A DNA stretch of 64,000 bases from Owenia fusiformis (lineage: Eukaryota > Annelida > Polychaeta > Sabellida > Oweniidae), in NCBI GenBank assembly GCA_903813345.2, contig CAIIXF020000009.1, positions 17,635,759 through 17,699,758 of the forward strand, given 5' to 3'. The notes beneath the pieces are model-generated. The model was not told the DNA's origin and did not search any database. It saw only the letters and a program-made list of their open reading frames with translations. Below, one piece after another: positions 32,337 to 43,900 of the stretch (the first letter of the stretch is position 1; each line of letters opens with the position of its first letter). Made by a program: the position numbers and the translations under genes.

Positions 32337-33969
32337 CACTGGGGATGAACTGGAAACGAGGGAGGTTTTGCCTTGTATCAAAATGGCGGCGCGTGAAAAA
32401 ATTTCATTCGGTAAGATTTTTGTTTTTTACAATTTTCGTACTTTTATCCTTCAAATTAAAACTTAATATTTGGCAAGTAAATAGTTCATAAGTTCCGGTT
32501 TTATAATATGATTACAAATTAGAAATCAATACTGGCATTGCTGAGATATTTACATATCAATTCTCTCACTTAGGAAACGAGGCATGTTTCTCAAGGAAAC
32601 GAGGCAGCTATAATAGCATTCTTAAGAATGAAACGAGGCAACCATATTTAATTAAAAATGTTTTGTTTTTATTACAGAACGGGGCCTACAAAAAGAAGCG
32701 TCTCTGTTCAAATGCTATTTCTGTAACACAGGAAACGACAACGTTGCTGATATTGTATTCCATATGATGCAACAGCATGATGGTAATATATCTCTCTGTA
32801 CGGAAACGAACGTTAGATGAGAAAACAGGTTCATTTGTATACACGTCTCATCATTTTGGCGTTGCCATTGAACGTGTAAGAACGCTTAAGAAGGTAGGGC
32901 ATACTGTGATGATAAATTCTGATATGCAGTTGAGAATAAAACGACGGATCGAGAGAGAATCAAGTAAATATATATTCAAATTATTAACAGTTTGATTGTG
33001 TTTTGTTGGTTAATAGCAACTGAGTTTCTATATGGTATGCCTTTGGGCGAATGTTCCCCTTTATATAGGCGCACATGAGCGTTTATTTCCTTTTAACTGA
33101 TGTCGCAAAACTTGTAAATGTTTTATACTTGATCGCAAATGGAGTTATGAATTGCCAGAAATGTAAAATTATTTTGACTACCCTGTACGAGGTATGCATA
33201 TTAGGAGTTATTAATGTGCCCTAAACCAGGGTCCCTCTTCATCCCGCTCTACATGTACATGTAGCAGTATAAGCTGCTATCAGATATATTCTTTATAGTA
33301 ATGGCATTTTCTTTATTTTCATTTTCAGGTGTAAACATCTCAAATTCTGATTTTGTAAATGAGCAGTCCAATGGATCTATACAATCGCATGATGAACCAA
33401 CAATTGATTACCCTGATGACGATGGTCTCGACGATGATCCAGACGGTGATCTCGACGATGATCTCGAAGAACTCAAAACAATAATTCCCCGAGTAGTTGA
33501 AAAAATGCAGAAAATAAATAGATCATCAGTTTTTATATCCGTGTTGAATAACATTGCAAGTGGAGCATTGGATCATGTATATCGTGTAAAACGTAATCGG
33601 TCGTATGTGACCAGAACGGTGGAAATAAGATCATTAAATGTAGACACTATCACAGAAAGAATAGATGCCTCGTTGCAAGTCAAACATTGCCTCGTTTCAC
33701 TGTTACAAAATGTAGACAGGTGCCTCGTTTCCTAAGTGAGAGAATTGAAATGTAAATATCTCAGCAATGTCTGTATTGATTTCTAATTTGCAATCATATC
33801 ATAAAACCGGAACTTATGAACTATTTACTTGCCAAATATTAAGTTTTAATTTGAAGGATAAAAGCACGAAAATTGTAAAAAACAAAAATCTTACCAAATG
33901 AATTTTTTTTCACGCGCCGCCATTTTGATACGAGGCAAAACCTCCCTCGTTTCCAGTTCATCCCCAGTG
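32337..33969 (+). mobile_element. 1.63-kb DNA transposon with 248-bp inverted termini and 5-bp TSD
   Basis: The left end CACTGGGGATGAACTGGAAA and right end TTTCCAGTTCATCCCCAGTG are the outer parts of terminal inverted repeats of about 248 bp (32337-32584 and 33721-33969). The direct repeat TACCT flanks them (32332-32336 and 33970-33974). Inside are pieces of a spliced gene but no recognisable transposase. The motif GAAACGAGGCA is repeated inward from each end in opposite orientations. CAC-starting ends with a 5-bp duplication recall Transib elements, while CACTG also occurs in CACTA/EnSpm elements. The superfamily is unresolved. Confidence 0.88.
32382..33735 (+). pseudogene. Transposon-borne multi-exon gene remnant with C2H2-like finger
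   Basis: ATG at 32382 within the left terminal repeat reads MAAREKISF and ends at donor GTAAGA in phase 1. The acceptor TTTATTACAG continues in frame as ERGLQKEASLFKCYFCNTGN...VFHMMQQH, a CX2C...HX4H finger-like unit, to about 32780. A one-base shift follows, then SVRKRTLDEKTGSFVYTSHH and IERVRTLKKVGHTVMINSDM. A further exon from about 33330 is acidic (PDDDGLDDDPDGDLDDDLEE) and its frame runs into the right terminal repeat. No catalytic domain is recognised. It may be an accessory or truncated transposon protein. Confidence 0.5.
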
Positions 33970-33974
33970 TACCT

Positions 33975-36724
33975 TCTCAAAATATATTTATTGAAATATG
34001 AAGTTGTTTAAATAAAAACGTAACAAATGTGGTATTAAAATTGAGGATATGCGATTTTCTCGATTTTGAATTTCGGAAGTTGACTCAGTTACGGAGCCTG
34101 ACTGAAAACATTTGTTTGTAAAAAAATGATCAGGTGACAACATCTGTCAAACAGTTTAAGTCTCCAAAGTCCGTTTTGTCCACCAAATCAGTTTGGAAGG
34201 ATTAACGATGCATTCTACCAGTCTACTGTCTGTTAATCTGGTTCAAAGGCAAGCAGTTGAACCTAAAAAATAAGAAGTCTAAAGACTATTGTGCAATAAT
34301 ATTTAGAAAAATATATTCATATTGCTCACGAATGACATTTGAATATCTTGGAGTGCTTGTGAATTGGCTTATAAAGTCTGTAACCTCTTATATTTTGATG
34401 CTTCTTTGCCATGTTAATTCTGAAAAAATAACATGGTGGATCGACCTCAAGTTACAAGAGGGCACGGGCTTATTACACTAAACACTAAATAATCTGAAAT
34501 ATACAAATTTCATCCGTGTGCAATATGAATATATTTTTCTGCGTGAAAAAACGGCTTTTTCAGAATGAAATAAGTCACCTTAATTTTGGCATGCAGATTT
34601 TAATTTGACAATACTCGCACACTGTGTAGTCATTCTCTTGAATCATATTTATAGCATTTGCTTATGATACCCTATCGTTCCTCAATAAAAAATTTCGAAG
34701 AATTCGGCATATCTATTACTGAGAAGATACTTACCAAAAGCGGCTCACTTTTTGGACACCCGATATATGTGCGTGCTTTTGTCGTCATATTTCAAATCGA
34801 CACGCTACGTGCATTTACCCATCGTGATCTAATATGTCATAACCGCACAATTTGAAAGCTATTAGAGTTTTTACTATTATGAAATTTGTCTTCAAACAAT
34901 TGAGAAATCAACTTTGCGACTGAAAAAATTATACTCCATTAACTATAATAAAAAATTATATTCAATTTATTATAATAAAATTATATTCCATTAATTATAA
35001 AATATAGCAAAACGATTCGACTGATCGAAATGGCGTTTATCCGTTTGAGGATGTCAGAAACACACGACTGAAATTTTGTGGACTATGAAAAAGTATACAT
35101 GGAAATATAAACTTTCATAAAATAAAAAAGATCAATGATAAATATTTAAGCCCGGAATAGATGGAACATGGTAGTCACCGACCATACCCTGAAAGTGTTC
35201 ATTGATCAAATCTCATGGAATTTGGAAAGGGAGGATTAGTGTAAAGACACCTTGGTGATTAATATCGCACTTAATTTTTTTATCTAAAAATTCAGAGGCC
35301 ACCAAATATTTACCCAAAACCTAATATCCTGGCACTGGTCTGTTCTTGTATCTGTAAAAAATTAAAGTTGAACAGGTAAGCAGTTTTCTTGGAGTTTTGA
35401 TGACAAGATGTGTACCCCGATGATGTATGCCCGCCCACAAGCCCAACATCACGAGCACAGGTAACCGGGAGACGGGGACGTGGCTTTCCTAGAAGGCAAA
35501 CAAAGGGTCAAGGAAGCTCATGCTATTAGTGCACATATTTGGGTAGAAGTTCTACCATCCTCCTAAACAGGTGCCCAGAATCCGTACCTCCTTCTTCCCC
35601 CTGCTATAACCAATTTGGAAGCGCCCGATTAAACTGAATCACGTGATCTAATTATGCGCAATGACTTACACATGATTTCTGTCCCAGTGTTGTGACAGCC
35701 AATCAGACTGCGAGTTCTTAATAGGGGAAATGCTAACTGCTTATAGCAGGGTGTAAAAAGAAAGAATATATTCTGGATTTTGAAGCCCTGTGATCGGAGG
35801 ATGAAGTTCTACTAAAAGAAAATTATTTAAAAGGGTAAAACGAAATTAAGAATTACTTTTATACACGAATCTTTATTTATTTGCAATAAATCATAAAAGT
35901 GAGAGGAACGTATACATGGAACGTTTACACCATCTAGTTATCTTAATATATAAGCTGGTTTCAAGAGATTGGTGATGATCAATTAAAAGATATCGCTAAT
36001 GTTTTTATTCTGTTCTATTCTATTCTTTTTTATAATATACAGTTGATCTAATGACATAACAATCCATATATTCATTTTGTAGCCCATCTGAATTCAATCA
36101 TCAAAATATATAACTGGACATAGTACAGTATATCAACGCTTTAGGTAAAAGGACGAGTGTCTTTATTAAGACCCTATAATAGCCCCTGAGATATTTCGAA
36201 TTTATACAGGATATCAAAGAATCAAATTTAGAAATTATGCCATTTGACCTTTATTTTTCAAGATATAGGTCATTGTGTTAGCAAGTAAAAATGTCATCGC
36301 TCTTTCCACATATAATATACTTATGTCACTCTGTTACTATTAATTGACAAATTAAAAATGGATCTCAACTCTCAAGTCATTTCAATTGCACTATTTTACA
36401 TCACAGTGAAGAAACACAATGGGCAACATTGGAAAAAAACATGAATTGTAAAAAGTCAAAAATGCATATTAATTCATTGTATATTGTTGATTGTCTGCTT
36501 TATCTTTTGATTGAGATGAATTGGAAACATACAGTTTGCATTAAAGTGGCACCAAAGTATAGAGTGTAATTGATAAGCATGAAATAGACTGTTCAAACTG
36601 TTATTAGAAACATAACTAACAATTGTTTTATAGCTCAATAATACACAACCAACTTGTGCACCATTTAGGGGTACTGAATGATACACTTCATACATTGGAA
36701 TTCTATAAGCCACTTCCTTTACTG
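33975..36724. other. Intergenic stretch, no gene seen
   Basis: AT-rich sequence between the ZCCHC7 and ANKRD40 genes. The segment around 35330-35400 (CTGGCACTGGTCTGTTCTTG...GAACAGGTAAGCAGTTTTC) is a degenerate match to segments near 42380-42460 and 42520-42590, so it belongs to a dispersed repeat. Short ORFs show no family resemblance. Confidence 0.5.
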
Positions 36725-37033
36725 CCCGGGGGTTCACTCCAAATAATTTGGATGGGTATGTGCAGCATTGCCAATTTTGGCTTTGAGCATAAAACATGGA
36801 AATTGCCCAATCTGAGAGGAAAAAAGCATGGAAAATTGTCTATGAAAGTACCCTTTAAGTCAAAATTCAAATTACTAGAAAAGTTGATTTTTTAGTCAAT
36901 CATAAGTCTCAGAGGAATTAAACATGGAAACCTTCAATCTTGAGAGGAATTTGACATGGAAAAAATGCTCAAAAAGAGGGTCTTTTGGGCGGCACATAGA
37001 TATTAAGAAGTATATTGGAGTGAAACCCCCTGG
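36725..37033. mobile_element. 309-bp MITE, hAT-like target duplication
   Basis: The ends CCCGGGGGTTCACTCCAAATA and TATTGGAGTGAAACCCCCTGG are inverted repeats. The flanks are CTTTACTG (36717-36724) and TTTTACTG (37034-37041), an 8-bp direct repeat with one mismatch. Internal text repeats AACATGGAAA and TGAGAGGAA several times. An 8-bp duplication suggests hAT-type mobilisation. No coding sequence. Confidence 0.75.
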
Positions 37034-37595
37034 TTTTACTGTCAACTGATAGTGACTTCTATTTCTTCTGCACAGTGCACAATACAGTTGAGTTGGATAA
37101 GTCAGTATGAAAAATCAGTCAATGAACTGCAATAATATAAATACTATTTATTGACAAAAACTGGCACCTTCAAATCAGGATTAAATTATTGCATAACAAT
37201 AACCTCAGCTTTGCGTGTATATAAACTTACATGAATGTATTGAAAGCAACGTCATATATTATGTTGCTTAGAGCCACAGTAAAATATAATGCTTTTCAGA
37301 AAGTCATACTCAGTACAAGTATATACATGTATATAAATTCAAGAAATAATCATTTCAATTTTACAAAAGTATACTTGATTAGATAAAACTCAATTGCATC
37401 AATCAAGTGACCTTAAGGGTGTCTAAAGACATTTGTCCTTAAATTGATTGAAATGGCCCACTGGACTCCTCCAAGTCTGACTAACATTTTAAAGTGAACC
37501 ATACATGGGTCCACCTTGAATACTGCCATGTTATCTTAAGTACAATGTACACCATATGCAAAACATATGCATGGAGAATCAGTAATGTTTACTGT

Positions 37596-37906
37596 TTAGT
37601 AAACAATGTTTACTTCTCTCAGGGAAGGCCCATTAGATGTTACATAATTCCTTGACATTTCACTCGTTGCTTTATTTGTCAACACAAGTTCTAATTCTTG
37701 GAAGTCAGTCAGCCGCTGCACATCTTTATCTTTGCGAACTATTGTGTTTGGCATCTTTCGAATTTTAAAGACTAGAGCTTTATTTACCCCTAGTTCATGG
37801 CACATGAGGTTCAATAGAGTGTCATATGTTTGCTTGGCCCACTCCAATTCTATTTCTATAAAGTCTGTCTCCACTGCATTTGCAACTCTTGCTTTCAATA
37901 CAATCT
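37596..37906 (-). CDS. ANKRD40: ANKRD40 exon 4: conserved C-terminal domain
   Basis: The acceptor TTTTCAG precedes EIVLKARVANAVETDFIEIE. The exon of 104 codons ends in TAA at 37596. Motifs RKDKDV and DFQELELVL match the human C-terminal domain residue for residue, which is the most diagnostic part of the gene. Confidence 0.95.
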
Positions 37907-40900
37907 CTGAAAACAAGATTTAATCAAAACTCAAGAGTTAACTCAGTGATTCTGAATTTAAAAAATGGTTTCTACCCGATATAATTCATCAAAACTACAT
38001 GCGAGTAATTTTTTATCCAGGTACATTACAAATATTTTGTAATTTTTTGTTTTATTTTTGTTAACCATTTGTTAAATATCAACAACAGGGTTAAATGTGA
38101 CATCACAAACAGAACCTGTCAAGGTCCGGTTGAGGAAAATATACTTTACTTTCAGTTTGAGTTCTGGTTGATAATACACATGCATGGCAAGATACTTCTT
38201 ATACACAGAAGATGTTTTATACCTGATGGGTTATTAGAATATTCCTTCTTGGCTATAGGACCATTTGTAATATGTTCAGTACGACTCTGCCTAGTCTCAC
38301 CAATACTGTTTACTCGATCTACCATGTTGCCAGCTCTTGGGTCTTGCACATGAGGGAAGACTGGGTTTGAGATATAGTTGGGTACTATAGGAAGCTCAGA
38401 TCTCTTGTTCTCACTTGGGGTAGCACCTACAACGAGAAACATGTATGTTAATTACAAATGAAAATAAAAAAGAAATGTTGGTATCTGAATTATCGCCTGT
38501 AAAGAAATATAGATAGATAGATGTAGAGTAACATTCCAAGTTTAATTAATTTTTTAAATGTTTACGCAATCTTTTAAAAGACAAGTAATTAAGGTCTATG
38601 ATTAGCACTTCGTACCTAGTTTCCTTTTTTACATTGTATACACTAAAGCGTACATTTTTTATGTTAAAATATGGTGATTTTAAAATATTTTGTTTCCTAA
38701 TGCATATGTTTTCATCATAACTCTGGTAGTATTAAAAACCGAGTTAGAGAGTCATTTTATTTTATGTTAAAAATAATATTCAATATTTTTTACGCTATAT
38801 AGAATCTCCATTTCATGTTTAAAACAGAGTAGAGGACAATCCCTTGTAGTGGATAAAAATATTTAACCTCATATTTTGTAAAAAAGGACCCCATAACCGC
38901 TATGTCTAATTACATGTACAGGGTGACACAAAACATGCTACCCATTAACTTTCATAATTAAGGAGAAAAGAGTGCACTTGGATTTAGATTTAGAGATATC
39001 AAGTTTTCTGTCCAGGGATGTTCTTAGTGAAATCGTCAAAAAATGTTCAAAAATACAAACTGGGATTTCTGTCTCCCATTGAGTAACTTCTGAATTGCTT
39101 TCACTAACTTAAACATATATTATCAATAATTTGTCCTATCTACCCATTTTTAAAAATAATTTTGTCAAATTTGATGAACTGACATGCTTATTAGGTAACT
39201 TTTAAGAAAGACAGACTTTCTAACTTACATTTTTGAGTGATTTTGTGTGAGAGCATGCCTCCACAAAAAATGACATATCTCTTAATTCCCAAGTTGTCGA
39301 TTATATGTAAGCATTATAACAATCTTTCCTCAACTGAACACTCTATCTACACATAAACATTATGAAGATTCCTCAATTATTGAGAAAGTCATTCCAAAAT
39401 TAGTGGGTGGCATTATTTGTGTCACACAGTACTTCTGATGAAAACATTTCTAAATATTATCAAGTCAACATGTTGTGACATTAAAAAGTTAAAGCTTATA
39501 CTTTATAGATTACGATACAAGGGCTGTTTTTAAATAGAAGTGAGTGTTATTCCCAAATTACATGCCCACTGCATGAAGAAGGTTATTTTCTACAGTAAAC
39601 TTTGATAACACCTGGGTTCTGTTGATTTTTTGTGTGTGGATCGAGTGCTCAATGGCGCAAACAGTAATGTGCATGTATTCAATCAGCACCAATTGCGGGG
39701 ATTTAAAGAAAAAGATCGAGACATGCTCTCACATCAAATTATTACTCTAAAAACAATCCAGATTCAATGCTTGGTATTAGTGATACAAATAATTTTGTGC
39801 ATTGACTGTTAGTACAACCATGACTGATGAGATCTGGTGCATGTTTTGAAATACATGTACTTTCTTGGATTTGTGTTTGAAACAGTAGTTCTAATGGGCA
39901 GGTCTGTAGCTGATGGGGTTCGAGGGTTTGAGGGAACCCCGAACCCTGTCTGGCCAAATACTATTCTAGTATTATTTTAAAATCATGCAGTTTTTCATCA
40001 ATGAACATTGATCCACAAAAATGATCCAGGGCTCTCATCAGGAAATATTTAGTGTGCATGCTGGAAACATCTTCAGCATAACTGTTGAATTGTGATAAAT
40101 CATATTTAGGTTATATCTAATCCTTTTTACATGCTATTATTGTGTATTCAGTCAAGTTTAGACTGTGGAAACAATCATGATTAGCCAATAGGTTGTGGTG
40201 GGACCTAAATAGAGTCTGGTGCTGCACCACAGTCTAAAAACCTAGCGAGAGTCCTGATCATCCTCCATTTGGTATCTAACAGTGATAATTTAGCAGAATG
40301 TTCATGAAGATACTCTGAAGTGTTACCTAATACTCTTTGTATATCAGCACTGCCTGTCACTTGGCCTGCTGTTTCACCAGCAGAGTTTGCAACACTAGGA
40401 TCAGCTCCATGTTGTAGCAACAGCTCCACAATAGACTTGTGCTCACGCTTTGATGCCCAGTGCAAACCTGTCCTGAAAGTATATAGTTACAAAGATGTTT
40501 ATTACAACAATGTAGGCAACATACATAATATGTGGTAGATTAATACAGAGCTGTCAAGTGTCCCGTGAATGGCGGGATTATCCCGCGAATTCGATCAAAA
40601 TTAGGCTAATTCGCGTGTCCCGCAATGTCCCGCGAAGTCCCGCAAATGTGGCTTTCGACCTCCGCGAATTTCCGAAATTGTTGCAATCCCCTATATTGTG
40701 ATTATCTAATCTTATATAAGAAGCTAAGTTTTTGCACTTTTGAGGAGTAAAGTTTACCTAATTTTAAGTACCTAGCATGCTGTTGTTTGGTATCAAAATA
40801 AAGAGGAAGGGTTCAACTTTCATTTTAATTACGGCAATAGGGATGTAGGTCAAATAGTTCCAACGTTGGCCTTTTTACTATCCGTGTGGCCTTCATCTCA

Positions 40901-43900
40901 GAACTGAGCAAATGTTAGCAAACGCGAGTTACAATAAATGGACGCTGATATCTAGAAAGGGTTTGTAGAAAAAACCGGGTACCAGGTAGTAAATCCTCCA
41001 TGCTGGGTTCAAACTTGGTACTCGGTACCCGGTCAAAAAACAGGTAAGCTTACCCAAAAACAAAACAAATATACGAGTATAACATAATTAGATTATCAGA
41101 AAACGTGTAAGATTTGTTTTGAATTTACAAAAATGTGTGTAACATCCTTCAAAATTGAGCTAGAAGCTTCAAATAAAAAGCATATTTTAAGGCTCTTTTC
41201 TTCCTCTATCGTCATGACCATATTTTTATCGGTTATGGAGGGGGGGGGTGCGATCGCACATAAACTATGATTAATAATCAAAATCTTACACATTGCATCA
41301 TGTAAATTAACACACGTCACCTCTCTACTAAAGCAACGATAGCAATTTACAGATTTAAATCATAATCAAAACAATTCACGTACCAACATACGAACTATTG
41401 AAAATAGAGTAAAATTGATTTGCCTTGTTATTCAAATCGTCTTACAATGTCATTGGCGTAGCCAGGTGAGGGTGTGATGGTGCGATCACACCCCCCCCCT
41501 CCCCCTTCATTACCAATGGAAATATGACCATGATGATAGAGGAAGAAAAGAGGCTTAAAATGCTTTTTATTTGAAGCTTCTATCTCAATTTTGAAGGAAG
41601 TTACATACATTTTTGTAAATTCAAAACAAATCTTACACGTTTTCTAATGATCTAATTATGTTGTATATTCGTATATTTCGTTTTTTGGGTACCCGGTTTT
41701 TTCGACCGGGTACCAAGTTTGAACCCATCATTGAGGATTTACTACCCGGTACCCGGTTTTTTCTACAAACCCTATCTAGAAAAGTAACCTCATTCCCTAT
41801 AATTTGATGTAGATTAATCGAAACCCTATACCATGGGCTTTCAATTGAAATAATATTTCTATGCGTATTTTGTGAAGTTATGTTGACGTTTATTTAAGTT
41901 ACAATGTAACGGTGCATTATATTTGATTAATCAGTACTAGTATCTGAAAGTTTGATTTAAGTACTTTTACACGCTTTTACATTAGTCCAAATCACGCAAA
42001 TCCCTTGAATGTCCCGGGACATCCTGCAAATTTAGGTGGATGTCCCGCGAAATCCCGCAAATTTAGGGCACTTTTTCTAGAAAATCTGTCCCGCAATTAG
42101 GGTGTTTGTCCCTCGAATGGTCCCGCGAAATCCCGCAAATTTGATAAAAAAAATTGGCCTATAAGCGCAATCACGCAAATCCCTTAAATGTCCCGCGAAA
42201 TCCCGCGAATTTAGTAGATGTCCCGCAAAATCCCGCGAATTTTTGGCACTGGGTCTAAAAAATCTGTCCCGCGAGAAAATCTTTGGGGGTTGACAGTACT
42301 GTTAATATATATATAAATGTGCATTGAAAATGGTGCCATTGAATGTGAAAAGTAAAAAAGTGATCAACTTGGAAAACCTAATAGGATATTGGCATTAGTC
42401 ATCTCTTGCATCTATAAAAATTTCAAAACTGAACAGATAAATGGTTTCCTGGAATTTTTATGACAAGATTTATGGAAAATTCAAAATGATCACCAAGTAA
42501 TTTACCCAGCATGCCCAAAATCTAATTAAATCTTGCCACTAGTCTGCTCTTGCATCTCTAAAATTTCAAACTGAACAGGTGCTTATGGAACGAAAACTTC
42601 TTAAGAGCGTATAGCATATAAAAGGACCTTATACACCCTCCATTGGGATCTCCCCATGGGAAAAAAATAATTCATCTGATTTTTCAAAATGAGTATTCTG
42701 CTTCAATTATTACATTTATATGCACACTAGTATCTTGTTGACCTATATTCAGCACTGTATTGATGTATAGGCCACTTATTAGGGTCATAATTCAATCATG
42801 AAGTGTAGAGGCATAGATTCCAAACCAGGAAGTATTTTTGTGACTGTCAAAATCCATTTACATCCTACGCATCCCTGCATCTTATCCAAATATGTTACTA
42901 CATAATGAAATATAATAGTATAATCTTTGGTTTTACAAACTTGTATGATATTTGATAAGTGTAAAAGTTGTTTTTGGAGCATTTTTCTATAGCCATTTTG
43001 TAGGGAAAAAATGATGAAAAAATGTACAATCTTTTAATTTTAAGTATGACCTGAATCAATTGCAAACTTCATATTTGCACATTTGATGAGATAAACCATT
43101 TGTGTCGTATTGTGAAATTATTAAGTTTGCAATCGATTCAGGTCATAGTGTATTTTTGGTATTTCTGTGATAATCAATGGAAACCAATGGCCTCTATTGG
43201 GATCTGCTGATATCCTCATGTTAAGTCAATGGTGCACAGCCCCATGTAAGTCAATACAACCTAACTGAACGAAATGTTCCCTATCTCAGCTTATGTGTGT
43301 CGAGCACTTTAATATTTTCCAAAGTATTATATGACATTTTATTCTTCATGTTACACCTACGAATGATTCATTTTGACCATAGGGATATTTGCCAATAATT
43401 GCACCTTGTCCTTTGAACCAAATCCATCCAATGGTATTTGAGTTATCAACAATTTTTTTTCTAAAAATGGTGGCCATTTTGAAATTCAGCTTTCATCTTG
43501 AACAGACCTCCTTCGTCCCTCGGTAGTAGCATATAAAATTTGAACCAAATCCTCTTGATTTAAAAAATGGCGACACTTCTATAAAAATGAATGTATCAAA
43601 TAATATGATATTTAATATGATACTTTAATTGATATTTAAAGCTTGACAGATCAAAAATATTTTTGATAACATATTGGAAGCTTCAATGTGGCCTGTTTGA
43701 GCTGTTTTTGGTGTCAAATAAAAGATAAAGTACTTATCAATCCATTGGAAATACTGTACTATGAAATTTTGCCACAAAATGTTGAAAATACGCAAAGCGT
43801 GCCTTTAAACTTATCGCTCGTCTTGTGTGAGGTTTGGAACTTGAAAAGTAGATGCTTTTTCATGAGTTGGGGGCACCCCTCGCACACTCCCCCTGGCTAC

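Noticed and set aside
36474-36797. 107-codon minus-strand ORF
   Set aside because: It overlaps the 309-bp MITE, and no homology or splice context was seen.
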